From NCBI RefSeq assembly GCF_022170785.1, contig NZ_CP081870.1, positions 3,584,001 through 3,648,000 on the forward strand: 64,000 nucleotides of DNA. The letters run 5' to 3'. The translations under genes and the position numbers were made by a program. The notes under the pieces are model-generated. The model saw only the letters and a list, made by a program, of their open reading frames with translations, was not told the DNA's origin and ran no database searches. This document shows positions 55,608-64,000 of this stretch, piece by piece (within the stretch, counting starts at the first letter, position 1; every line of letters begins with the position of its first letter). This DNA is from Rossellomorea marisflavi. Its GTDB lineage: Bacteria > Bacillota > Bacilli > Bacillales > Bacillaceae_B.

Positions 55608-58120
55608 ATATCATAAACAAACTGACCCTCAGACATTTGAAAGAAAACAAGCGCAGGACCATGGTCACCATCATCGGTGTCATCATCTCCGTCGCCATGG
55701 TGACCGCCGTCTCGACTCTGTTCGTCTCCTTCCTTGATCTCATGAAGCAGGATAACATCAATAAAGGCGGAGAATGGCACGTCCAGTACAAAAACCTTAA
55801 CCAGGAGCAGCTGGATGCCATTAAAAGTGCAGAGAATACGGATAGTGTTTTTCTTCGAAAAGACCTGGGGTATTCGAAAATTCAGGATCCCCCCAACGCA
55901 ACCAAGCCGTACTTATTCTTCACCTCATTGGATAAAAAAGGCCTGAAGGAAATGCCTATTAAGCTGAAAGATGGACGCTTTCCTAAGAATGATGGGGAAG
56001 TCGTGGTTTCACAGGAGATCCTGAACCAGAAAAACAACAAACTTAAAATCGGTGATCCATTATCAGTCGAACTCGGTGACCGGTTAATGGACGATATGAC
56101 TCTCTATCAGGACAATTCGTTCAATGGAGACGAGGAGGATTTCCGGACTAAGGAAAAAGCCTCGTACACGATTGTCGGTACCATTGATAAACCTGATTGG
56201 GAATACCCATGGGCCCCGGGATATACGGTGATCAGCTTCTTGGACGATAAGCAGGCAGAAAGCACGGCGTTTATAACGGAGAAAAAGTTGAGCAAAAATC
56301 TCTTTGATGATGCAAAAGCCTTCGCAAAAAAACATGACATCACGACCGTTGAGTTCAACCACGAGCTTCTGCGCTATTACGGGGTTTCGAATAACGACAA
56401 CCTTAATGCGACACTTTTTGGAATGGCTTCCATCATTGTTGGAATCATCCTGATCGGCTCCGTCGCTTTGATCTATAACGCTTTTGCTATCAGCGTTTCG
56501 GAGCGTGCCCGCCACCTTGGAATGCTCTCAAGCGTCGGTGCCACAAAGATCCAGAAACGAAACTCCGTCTTCTTTGAAGGGGCTATCATCGGCTTGATTT
56601 CCATCCCGATTGGCCTGATTGCCGGAATTGGTGGTATGGCCGTAACCTTCTGGTTCATGAATACCACTTTGACGAACGTATTTGCAGACGGATTAAAAAT
56701 ATCTGTTTCCATTACTCCATTTTCCATCCTTGCAGCATGTGCAGTCTCGATTATTACCATTTTCATCTCCACATTGATTCCTGCGAGGAGAGCGTCGAAG
56801 GTATCAGCCATTGACGCGATCAGGCAAACACAGGATGTAAAAATGAGCGGTCGTAGCGTGAAAACATCTAAACTCACCCGAAAATTGTTTGGCATCGAGG
56901 GAGAAATCGGGTTGAAAAATCTGAAACGGAACAAGAAGCGATACATCGCTACTGTATTCTCACTCGTCATCTCCATCATGTTGTTTCTCTCGGTATCGTT
57001 TTTCACTGACAACATCAAGAAATCAGCGGGAATGACACAGGAAAACTATGATTTTGACATACAACTCACCGGTCCATCCAACAACCTTGAAAGCCTGAAG
57101 CCATTTGTGAATGCGGAAAACGTCACAGATTCCGTCTTATTGGAATATGTCTCGTTCCAAAGCTGGCTAACCAGTAAGGACGTTCCATCGGCATTAAAGA
57201 AAGATCCTGATTACCATGCGAACCTAAATGACGGGAAGTATGCGTACAACCTCCAGCTGCATGGCCTTGACGAGGAAGATTTCAAGGACTACCTCAAAAA
57301 AACCGGTAGTAAAGTCGATCCTGACGGGGTTGTTGTAATCAACATGCTTAAATATCAGGGATCAGATCGCAAATTCTATCAATCGGAAGCACTGGATCTT
57401 CAAAAAACAAAGAAGCTGGACTTGTATGACTTCAACGGTGAGGAAGATGAAAAAGTTGGATCCATTAATATCGACGGAGAAGCCGAAGAGGCACCAATGG
57501 GAATCAGAGTCGGTTATGGGCTAAACCTGATCATGAGCCGTGATACACTTCAGAAAATCCAAAAGGAAACCGGCTCAACTAATTCCATCCCTTTCCTTTA
57601 TCTGAACAGCTCTGATCCTTCCGCAACCCAGGAGGCGATCGATGAGTCGAAAAGCGGAGACGTTGAGGTATTTAACATCACGCAAATGAAGGAAGAAAAC
57701 GAACAGTTCTCCCTTCTGGTCTCCATCTTCGCCTACGGATTCATCACTCTGATTTCAGCCATTTCGATCGCGAATATCTTCAATACGATCTCGACAAGCA
57801 TCTCACTCCGGAAGCGTGAGTTCGCCATGCTAAAATCTGTGGGCATGACGCCGAAGGGCTTCAATAAGATGATCCATTATGAGAGCATCTTCTACGGCTT
57901 GAAATCGCTCCTTTACGGTCTACCAATCGGGTTCGCAGCCATGTACCTCATGCATATGGCCCTGAATGAATCGTTTGAATACAGCTTCTCCCCTCCTTGG
58001 ATGAGCGTGCTGTTCGTGGTCGTTGCCATCTTCGCAATCGTGGGATCCGCCATGCTCTATTCCACAGGGAAGATCAAGAAACAGAACATCATCGATGGAT
58101 TGAAACAGGAAAACATTTAA
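55604..58120 (+). CDS. FtsX-type ABC permease, 838 residues, two FtsX domains
   Basis: N-terminal helix then a MacB_PCD-like outside domain (~45-260), and a first FtsX membrane domain (~270-400: ISVSERARHLGMLSSVGAT). A second inside helix (RNKKRYIATVFSLVISIM), a second outside domain (~475-690) and a second FtsX domain (~700-835: SISLRKREFAMLKSVGMTPK) follow. The two halves are an internal duplication. It is longer than BceB (~650 residues) and lacks its single large loop, so it belongs to a different exporter subgroup. Likely partner of the histidine kinase as sensor-transporter. Confidence 0.88.
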   Translation: MNIINKLTLRHLKENKRRTMVTIIGVIISVAMVTAVSTLFVSFLDLMKQDNINKGGEWHVQYKNLNQEQLDAIKSAENTDSVFLRKDLGYSKIQDPPNATKPYLFFTSLDKKGLKEMPIKLKDGRFPKNDGEVVVSQEILNQKNNKLKIGDPLSVELGDRLMDDMTLYQDNSFNGDEEDFRTKEKASYTIVGTIDKPDWEYPWAPGYTVISFLDDKQAESTAFITEKKLSKNLFDDAKAFAKKHDITTVEFNHELLRYYGVSNNDNLNATLFGMASIIVGIILIGSVALIYNAFAISVSERARHLGMLSSVGATKIQKRNSVFFEGAIIGLISIPIGLIAGIGGMAVTFWFMNTTLTNVFADGLKISVSITPFSILAACAVSIITIFISTLIPARRASKVSAIDAIRQTQDVKMSGRSVKTSKLTRKLFGIEGEIGLKNLKRNKKRYIATVFSLVISIMLFLSVSFFTDNIKKSAGMTQENYDFDIQLTGPSNNLESLKPFVNAENVTDSVLLEYVSFQSWLTSKDVPSALKKDPDYHANLNDGKYAYNLQLHGLDEEDFKDYLKKTGSKVDPDGVVVINMLKYQGSDRKFYQSEALDLQKTKKLDLYDFNGEEDEKVGSINIDGEAEEAPMGIRVGYGLNLIMSRDTLQKIQKETGSTNSIPFLYLNSSDPSATQEAIDESKSGDVEVFNITQMKEENEQFSLLVSIFAYGFITLISAISIANIFNTISTSISLRKREFAMLKSVGMTPKGFNKMIHYESIFYGLKSLLYGLPIGFAAMYLMHMALNESFEYSFSPPWMSVLFVVVAIFAIVGSAMLYSTGKIKKQNIIDGLKQENI

Positions 58121-58160
58121 TAGGAAAAGAGGCTTAGACAACCGTGTTTTAGTCATAGTA

Positions 58161-58209
58161 AAACCCGAATTCATCACCTGATCGTAGGTGAATGAATTCG
58201 GGTTTTTTA
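58161..58209 (+). terminator. Terminator of the two-component/ABC operon
   Basis: AACCCGAATTCATCACC paired with GGTGAATGAATTCGGGTT (one bulge), then TTTT. Confidence 0.9.
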
Positions 58210-58239
58210 TTTATCCCATGAACATGACATTTCATTGTC

Positions 58240-58365
58240 TCCAGCGGTTGATTGGAGTGCAAGACGTAGACTCCTGCTGGAAGAGTAGCTAATGTGAGAC
58301 CCCGCAGGCTTGCCGAGGAGGCTCACGGGCTACCCGCGGAAAGCGAAGTCTTGCACGGAAATCAT
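58240..58365 (+). repeat. GC-rich intergenic repeat, copy 8
   Basis: Diverged member: GTAGACTCCTGCTGGAAGAG, GAGACCCCGCAGGCTTGCCG, GGCTCACGGGCTACCCGCGG and GAAAGCGAAGTCTTGCACGG. Unpaired. Confidence 0.78.
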
Positions 58366-58454
58366 GGGCGGTATAAAGAACCTACACTGATTGTGCTATT
58401 CATTAAATGGGACCTGGTTAATTTTGTCCCGACCTCCTTCTTGCTTTCATATCC

Positions 58455-60758
58455 TTACTTCACCGTCACCTCAATCGGCTCAGACACCACATTCCACTCT
58501 TCCCCGAGCATCGTGAACGTATGCTTGGCGAATACTTGTGCCTTTCCAGGGGCGATGGCTTCAATCGTATTGCCGTTGACCTTGACGACTCCATTCCCTT
58601 CGGCGACGAATAGTTCGGTCTCGATCTTCTCACGATCGGCTACACGGTAGCTGACGCGTGCTTTTGCATGGATGGTTCGTGATTTTCCTTCTTTCAGGTT
58701 CACCTTTTTGATCGGCAGTTCAAGCTGTACAGGCGATTCCGTCAGCCATTGTGTGTAGTCCGTAATCGGTCCGATGAGTCCGTCTTTCAGCTTATCGGCA
58801 AACGGAGGCTCGGCACGGAACGTCCAGTGCATGCTCAGCATCCCACGCTGCCTCATGTATTGAATGAACTCTTTGTACAGGGAACCATAACTGGAATTAA
58901 GCGTCACATCGTTGATCGTTCCGTAATCCACGAGCTTCTTCGCATTCTTCAGCTTTTCCTGCAGGGTGCCCGGGACGGCTGAAGAAAACAGATATCCTCC
59001 AGGCAGCTCAGGAGCCAGTTCATTGGAGCGCTGCATGCTGTCGAGGTAGAAGCTTTGAAGGACCACCTGATCCATCATGCCTTCTTCCTTGATCTCCTGA
59101 ATCGTCTGCTCCTCAACATCATGGGCTTTCAACTCTACAAGGAGCATGACATTCTTGCCTTTGAACTCCTGAAGATATTCCTTGAAGGTCGGTACCTTTT
59201 CGCCGGCAAATTTCTCATCGAATTTGATTCCGGCATCGAGTGCCTTTATTTCTGCAAGGGTCAGATCCTTGACGGCACCCGTTCCGCTCGTGGTCCGATC
59301 CACCGTTTCATCATGGATGACCACGAGGTGACCGTCTTTCGTGCGTTGCACATCGGTCTCGATCTGATCGGCACCGAGCTCATACGCGAGACGGTACCCG
59401 GCCATGGTGTTCTCAGGAGCAAGGGACGGCACACCGCGATGGGCAGCCACCATCGGCCGTTGAACGATCGTCTGATCCGGATACTGACCGAATGCCTTCA
59501 CGGCAAGCTCAGGTGCGTTCGTGACGATCCCGTCGACGCCAAGGTGAATAAGCTCATGTGTCGACGCCATTGTATCCCCGCCTACTCCCCACACGGCAAC
59601 CATCCGGTTATGAAGATAATACATGCCTTCTTCCGTCAGGACACCCTGTGGGATCATGACCATCTTGCTTTCACTCTTATGGACATCCTGAACAATCTTC
59701 TTCAAATCCTGTTTATTGAGATGACGTTGATCATAATAGAGTCCCCCACGGATCCTCGGGTTCAGGTCTTTCACTGCTTCAATGATCCCCGTCTGACTGG
59801 ACACGACATGGACATCACTGATGGACAAATCATTGAGTAAATCGACGACGGATTCTTCAAGGCCACCCTTTTCCATATGTAACACCGGGATTTTCTTTCC
59901 TTTGAGCGTCATCAGGACGCTTCGAAGATCCTTTCCGTTTCCTTTCAGATTGCCTACGTCCCCATCCACTTTGATCAGGGCGGAAGCCGTCTCATCATGC
60001 GGTACGTCGACACCCTCCCCGTTGATGATAGTAGGGGCGTTGATCATGGATGTTTGTGCTTCCTGAGGCAGGAGCGCCCCTTCACCGTCTACAGGTGGCA
60101 GCTCTCCTTCGAATGAAGTCAGTTTCACATTATCGTATTCGACCTTCGAACCGCTCGTCTGGAACCCGACGTCTCCATTGAGGTATTTCCCCGCTTGGTC
60201 TGTATCGATGACCAGCTGCCCGTTGACATACTGCTGGACGCGGTTTCCGCTTGCGACCACTTTCAACCGGTACGTCTTCCCATATTCCATATTTTCAGTG
60301 TAAAAGTTACGCTCCGGCACCAGCCATTTATCAGCCGGTGTCCGCTCTGCGAATTCCAGGCCATTCACGTCGGAAGTACCCCGGCGCACGGCAAACTGAT
60401 AATATGGATAGTTCTCGTTTTGGATTCGGTACATGAGCGATGCCCACCGCTTATCCTCCACGGCCGACTGGAACGTCACGTCCGCTTCGAATACATAGTC
60501 CCCTTCATCTTCTTCCAAAGGAACGACGACCCTTGCAGGCTTCGAGGTGGCGGAGGAATTCAGGACGAGCTTCCCGTCCTGGACGGCCCCTTGTCCTTCT
60601 AAGAGCTTCCATCCATCGGGCAAACGGCCATTCGCGATATCATCAAAATCCTCTTCCAATAGAACCGGGCTTGCTGCTTGTACGGAATTGGTCTGGACAG
60701 GGGCAAATAAGCCCAATGCCAATGTGGAAACGGCCATTGTACTGAATAATTTCTTCAC
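58455..60758 (-). CDS. Secreted glycerophosphodiester phosphodiesterase with extra domains
   Basis: A 767-residue protein, GTG start after GGGAGGGAG. Signal peptide 1-29. Residues ~30-215 form a LamG/DUF1080-like beta-sandwich. Residues ~225-430 look like a GDPD-type half-barrel without catalytic residues (ending HLGVDGIVTNAPELAVKAFG). A complete GDPD domain (~437-680) carries AHRGVPSLAPENTMAGY, DQIETDVQRTKDG and VVIHDETVDRTTSG. The tail (~690-767) is a Big/Ig-like strand domain. The enzyme releases glycerol-3-phosphate from glycerophosphodiesters, possibly teichoic acid or deacylated lipids. The neighbouring glpP fits that product. Confidence 0.9.
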   Translation of the reverse strand: MKKLFSTMAVSTLALGLFAPVQTNSVQAASPVLLEEDFDDIANGRLPDGWKLLEGQGAVQDGKLVLNSSATSKPARVVVPLEEDEGDYVFEADVTFQSAVEDKRWASLMYRIQNENYPYYQFAVRRGTSDVNGLEFAERTPADKWLVPERNFYTENMEYGKTYRLKVVASGNRVQQYVNGQLVIDTDQAGKYLNGDVGFQTSGSKVEYDNVKLTSFEGELPPVDGEGALLPQEAQTSMINAPTIINGEGVDVPHDETASALIKVDGDVGNLKGNGKDLRSVLMTLKGKKIPVLHMEKGGLEESVVDLLNDLSISDVHVVSSQTGIIEAVKDLNPRIRGGLYYDQRHLNKQDLKKIVQDVHKSESKMVMIPQGVLTEEGMYYLHNRMVAVWGVGGDTMASTHELIHLGVDGIVTNAPELAVKAFGQYPDQTIVQRPMVAAHRGVPSLAPENTMAGYRLAYELGADQIETDVQRTKDGHLVVIHDETVDRTTSGTGAVKDLTLAEIKALDAGIKFDEKFAGEKVPTFKEYLQEFKGKNVMLLVELKAHDVEEQTIQEIKEEGMMDQVVLQSFYLDSMQRSNELAPELPGGYLFSSAVPGTLQEKLKNAKKLVDYGTINDVTLNSSYGSLYKEFIQYMRQRGMLSMHWTFRAEPPFADKLKDGLIGPITDYTQWLTESPVQLELPIKKVNLKEGKSRTIHAKARVSYRVADREKIETELFVAEGNGVVKVNGNTIEAIAPGKAQVFAKHTFTMLGEEWNVVSEPIEVTVK

Positions 60759-60918
60759 GTGTAAAACTCCCTCCCATGATTGGTTTTACTAGACTGATAG
60801 ACGGACTGATCCAAAGGGCCGCACCCCACCTCCTTTCGTTCGGGTATGTTGCATTAAGGGGGAAATATGGTACACTTCAAATAGGAAAATAGACAGATAA
60901 TTCTTAATACGACTGGGT

Positions 60919-61491
60919 GTGACTTCTTTGGAAATTGTAAACATGGTAGAGTCTCAGATCATCGCTTCCATCAAAGAAGAAAAGGATATTGATAAAGCGA
61001 TCCGGAGCTCGGCGAACATCGCCTTTCTATTGATTGGGGATATCCTGACGGTCAAACCCTATATAGAGAAATTGAAAGAAGCCAATATGTATATCTTTAT
61101 CCACCTCGATTTCATCGAGGGGTTGTCCAATACGAAGGGAGCGGTGAAATTCGTCGCCGACGTCTGGAATCCGACGGGCATCATCTCGACTAAAACCAAT
61201 ATGATCCGCTATGCCAAAGATGAAGGACTCGTGACGATCCAGCGCATCTTCCTCATTGATAGGGGCGCCCTTCAAAAAGGAATTGAAATGATCAAGTCGT
61301 GTAAACCCGATGCTGTTGAAGTGCTACCGGGACTCATGCCGCGTGTGATCGACCAGCTGTCGCACCAGCTCAAGCTCCCCCTTATCGTCGGGGGACTCAT
61401 CCAGGAGAAGAAAGATATCCTCGATGCCCTTGAAGCCGGTGCCCTGGCTGTCTCATCCGGTGACCCGAATATGTGGAAATTCGACTTATAG
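60919..61491 (+). CDS. glpP: Glycerol-3-phosphate-responsive antiterminator GlpP
   Basis: A 190-residue GlpP-family protein: ANIAFLLIGDILTVKPYIE, FIHLDFIEGLSNTKGAVKF, VEVLPGLMPRVIDQLS and PLIVGGLIQEKKDILDALEA. GlpP with bound glycerol-3-phosphate lets RNA polymerase read through terminators ahead of glp genes. Start GTG 60919 has only a weak ribosome site; TTG 60928 is an alternative. Divergent from the phosphodiesterase gene; its last codons overlap the convergent HAD gene by six bases. Confidence 0.92.
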   Translation: MTSLEIVNMVESQIIASIKEEKDIDKAIRSSANIAFLLIGDILTVKPYIEKLKEANMYIFIHLDFIEGLSNTKGAVKFVADVWNPTGIISTKTNMIRYAKDEGLVTIQRIFLIDRGALQKGIEMIKSCKPDAVEVLPGLMPRVIDQLSHQLKLPLIVGGLIQEKKDILDALEAGALAVSSGDPNMWKFDL

Positions 61492-62262
61492 ATTCACGAT
61501 CTCCTTAATGCTATCAAGCACATATGAAGGCTGATATGAAGATTTTGTTAACATTTCTTTATTTGTTACCCCGGTGAGCACAAGGACCGATTGCAATCCG
61601 TTCTCGATCCCCATCCTGATATCCGTCTCAAGGCGGTCCCCGACCATGTAACAGTCGGCCGCATCCAGCTTCAACACTTGAGAGACCACGTATTCGGCCA
61701 TCCATTTCGACGGTTTGCCCGTGATGGATTCGATCCTCTCACCCGTCACACCCTCAAGGGCCCCGATCATCGCCCCGCAATCAGGAATCTGTCCGCCGAG
61801 CACGGGACAGGTCCTGTCAGGATTCGTTGCGATGATCCTCGCCTTATTGAGCCATGCCTGAAAAGCCAGATTGATTTTTTCATAGCTGAACTCCCGGTCC
61901 CATCCGAGGACGACGAACTTCGCCTGTCCTGCATCCTGGGTGAGGGTGATCCCTTCCTCCTCCAGTTCATCCAACAGGGGCTTTTCCCCGATGACAAGCG
62001 CCGCTTCCCCCGACTCCAGTGCATCCTTCAGAAACTTTGCCGTGATGAAATTGGAATTGATCACTTCATCAAGCTCCACTTCGATCCCGAGCTTCCGCAG
62101 CTTCTGCACATAATCCATCCTTGTGGAGATGGATTTATTCGTAAGGAAGACGACCTTATCGCCCCGTTGTTTCAGGGCGGCGATGGCGTCTGCCGCCCCT
62201 TCGATCATTTCTTCATCCAAATACACCGTTCCATCCAAATCAAATATAAATCCTCTAGTCAC
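61486..62262 (-). CDS. HAD-superfamily sugar/glycerol phosphatase (NagD/AraL-like)
   Basis: A 258-residue type IIA HAD phosphatase: FDLDGTVYLDEEM (nucleophile Asp and acid Asp), FLTNKSISTR, TGKPSKWMAEYV (Lys) and MVGDRLETDIRMG. The C2 cap lies between. AraL and related enzymes dephosphorylate sugar phosphates and glycerol phosphate. It is last gene of an operon with an ABC importer, next to glpP and the phosphodiesterase, so a phosphoester substrate is plausible. Confidence 0.88.
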   Translation of the reverse strand: MTRGFIFDLDGTVYLDEEMIEGAADAIAALKQRGDKVVFLTNKSISTRMDYVQKLRKLGIEVELDEVINSNFITAKFLKDALESGEAALVIGEKPLLDELEEEGITLTQDAGQAKFVVLGWDREFSYEKINLAFQAWLNKARIIATNPDRTCPVLGGQIPDCGAMIGALEGVTGERIESITGKPSKWMAEYVVSQVLKLDAADCYMVGDRLETDIRMGIENGLQSVLVLTGVTNKEMLTKSSYQPSYVLDSIKEIVNL

Positions 62263-62279
62263 GTTCTACCTTCACCGTC

Positions 62280-63971
62280 CTACAGTTGATTTTTCGACAT
62301 GCGATTGGCTATTGCCTGGAGCAGGAGGACGATGATGACGAGCACCACAGACATCGCTGCCGCCGTGTAATATTCCCCTCTCAGGATATTCTGGAAGATT
62401 GCCAGACTCATAGGCGCCCAATCGGCCGGGGCCAGTAATATAGATATACTCGTTTCCTTGATAACGGTGATGAAAACGAGGATCGAACCTGCTGCAATAC
62501 CCGGAAGCATCAGCGGACCGATGATCGTGACAGCCGCCGTCAACGGAGTCGCTCCGAGATTCACGGCCGCTTCCTCGATATCCTGCTTGATGGCCCTCAT
62601 CGTCCCCATCGTGGATCGCACCATGTACGGCAACCTCCGGATCGTATAGGCGACGATGAGAAGGACCGCAGTACCAGTTAGATGGAGAGGAGCCGTATTA
62701 AACGTCTGGATCAGGGCGATCCCGAATGCGATCCCTGGTACCACAAGGGGAATCGACGTCATGAAATCAAGCTTGTTGGAATTCTGCCTGACGACGAAAT
62801 ACGAGACGAACGTCGCGATGATCACACTCAAGACAAGGGCTCCGAGAGCCAAGACGATACTATTCTGGATATTCCCGAGGGAACTCGTAAAAATCGTCTT
62901 ATAGTGATCAAGGGTATAGCCGTTCGGCAAAGGATTCTTCCCCCATGTGGTTGCAAGGGACTGCATAAGAATCGACAGCATGGCAAGAAGCGGGAATAGG
63001 ACGAGTACGAAAGAATAAACGGAAAGCGTGCGCGTCAATCCCTTTGAATCATTCAGCTTCTGCTGCTTCGGTTTCCCTGAAACGGAGCCATAGTTCTTCC
63101 CCTTCGTGAACAGATGCTGCAGCCAGAAGAAGAAGGCCGCCACGAGGACCATGATCACCGTCAAGATCGCAGCTCCGCCCCAGTTGAAGAATCCGGCGAT
63201 TTCCCGGTACGCTTCCACGACAAGGAGGTTCATCTCTTTCGGCGCAAGAATGATCGGCGTCCCGAAATCGGAGAACGAAACCGTGAAGATCAGGAGCGCA
63301 CTCGAGATCACCCCTGGTATTGCAAGGGGGAACGTCACGAAAATGAAGGTGAACCAGTTCTTGGCCCCCAGATTCAATGACGCCTCCTCAAGGGAGATAT
63401 CACTCACCTTGAATGCTGCCACCATGGGCCATAGGGCATACGGGAAAAAGAAAAACACCTGGACCAGAACGATACCGGCCATGGAATAAGGGTCGATCAG
63501 CATCCCTTCCCCGCCAAGCTTCTGATAGAGGTACGTCACCCACCCCGACCGGCCGAACATGATGATCACGGCATACGCCGAGATGAACGTCGGAACGATG
63601 AGGGGGATCGTACAGAGTGCCGAGATCGTCTTCTTGAGCGGCATCGTCGTCCGTGCAATCCCATAGGCGATCGGTATGCACATGACAATGACAATCAATG
63701 CCACCAGGACGGCGAGTCCCAGGCTGTTTTTAACCGCCGAGAAATACGTTTTATTCGTGAAGATCTTTTCATAGTTTTCAAGGGACACGGCCTTGAACTT
63801 CTCTACCGTGGAACTGAAGATCGCCGGATCCGTAATGGAGCCCAGCAGGTTAACGGGCTGCCCCGTGAAGCTGACAAGGAACACCGACAGAAGCGGAAGG
63901 ATCAGGAAGACACCAAAGAAAAGATAGATCAAGATTTTGACGACGCTTAGTCCATTCCACCGTCCCTTCAT
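62280..63971 (-). CDS. ABC importer permease with two fused permease domains (iron/phosphonate type)
   Basis: A 563-residue protein with about 12 transmembrane helices and two binding-protein-dependent permease domains. Each has an ATPase-contact loop (ISLEEASLNLGAKNWFTF; QDIEEAAVNLGATPLTAAV). This fused layout is found in FbpB/ThiP/2-aminoethylphosphonate transporters. The start overlaps the preceding ATPase gene (ATGA). The substrate is undetermined; context favours an organic phosphorus compound over iron, but this is inference. Confidence 0.87.
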   Translation of the reverse strand: MKGRWNGLSVVKILIYLFFGVFLILPLLSVFLVSFTGQPVNLLGSITDPAIFSSTVEKFKAVSLENYEKIFTNKTYFSAVKNSLGLAVLVALIVIVMCIPIAYGIARTTMPLKKTISALCTIPLIVPTFISAYAVIIMFGRSGWVTYLYQKLGGEGMLIDPYSMAGIVLVQVFFFFPYALWPMVAAFKVSDISLEEASLNLGAKNWFTFIFVTFPLAIPGVISSALLIFTVSFSDFGTPIILAPKEMNLLVVEAYREIAGFFNWGGAAILTVIMVLVAAFFFWLQHLFTKGKNYGSVSGKPKQQKLNDSKGLTRTLSVYSFVLVLFPLLAMLSILMQSLATTWGKNPLPNGYTLDHYKTIFTSSLGNIQNSIVLALGALVLSVIIATFVSYFVVRQNSNKLDFMTSIPLVVPGIAFGIALIQTFNTAPLHLTGTAVLLIVAYTIRRLPYMVRSTMGTMRAIKQDIEEAAVNLGATPLTAAVTIIGPLMLPGIAAGSILVFITVIKETSISILLAPADWAPMSLAIFQNILRGEYYTAAAMSVVLVIIVLLLQAIANRMSKNQL

Positions 63972-64000
63972 ATGAGAAGCACCCTTTCAGGATCGATGGT
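63968..64000 (-). CDS. ABC ATPase, C-terminal ten residues only (partial)
   Basis: The last 33 bases of the window read, on the minus strand, TIDPERVLLI then TGA, overlapping the permease start. This is the kind of TOBE-domain ending seen in importer ATPases. The rest lies beyond the right edge. Confidence 0.6.
   Translation of the reverse strand, partial: TIDPERVLLI

Overview
The window looks like the chromosome of a low-to-mid GC, motile, aerobic endospore-former-type Bacillaceae (Bacillus/Rossellomorea-like). The left half follows the Bacillus subtilis order ftsX-ftsE-cccB-yvjA-prfB-secA-hpf-flagellar late genes-comF-degV almost gene for gene. Regulatory signals are also Bacillus-like: sigma-D promoters ahead of flaG/fliD, hag and flgM, a sigma-B site ahead of hpf, an S-box ahead of metNIQ, perfect cre sites, and the RF2 programmed frameshift.

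Layout: 1-9.7 kb holds division ABC genes, cytochrome c551, a YitT-family membrane protein, prfB, secA, a SEC-C protein, a DUF1028 protein and hpf. 9.8-10.7 kb is an insertion made of a G-rich segment, nine perfectly spaced 25-bp REP-like repeats and a REP-associated tyrosine transposase. 10.8-21.9 kb is the late flagellar block (fliT-fliS-fliD-flaG, hag, csrA-fliW-yviE, flgL-flgK-flgN-flgM-yvyF). Here the flagellin gene is interrupted, seven codons before its conserved MAKEM box would be reached by readthrough, by a group I intron that has no ORF. A free-standing LAGLIDADG endonuclease gene lies on the other strand just beyond the flagellin stop codon. 22-29.7 kb carries comFC/comFA, an LD-carboxypeptidase, a DegV protein, an EamA transporter and a secreted CpdB-like nucleotidase.

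29.7-38 kb is more accessory: GC-rich intergenic repeats, a second-type murB, a 39-codon small gene, a NTF2-like anchored protein, then five tandem paralogous XRE-TPR (PlcR-type) regulators. Upstream of the regulators are four tandem units of about 191 bp, each with a palindrome at one end and an intrinsic terminator at the other. They look like a multicopy small-RNA family facing away from the regulators. 38-50 kb has a VOC protein, ppaC, a class B PBP, trhO, yqiG, a giant YhcR-like nuclease/nucleotidase under a cre site, and an XRE/membrane-protein pair behind a long inverted repeat. 50-58 kb has metNIQ under a SAM-I riboswitch, then a two-component system with its FtsX-type ABC exporter. 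58-64 kb has a large secreted glycerophosphodiesterase, the antiterminator glpP, a HAD phosphatase and an ABC importer, which together suggest scavenging of glycerophosphodiesters or other organic phosphate.

Eight copies of a ~125-bp GC-rich repeat lie in the right half, mostly as local pairs. All calls come from reading the sequence; no database search was run.
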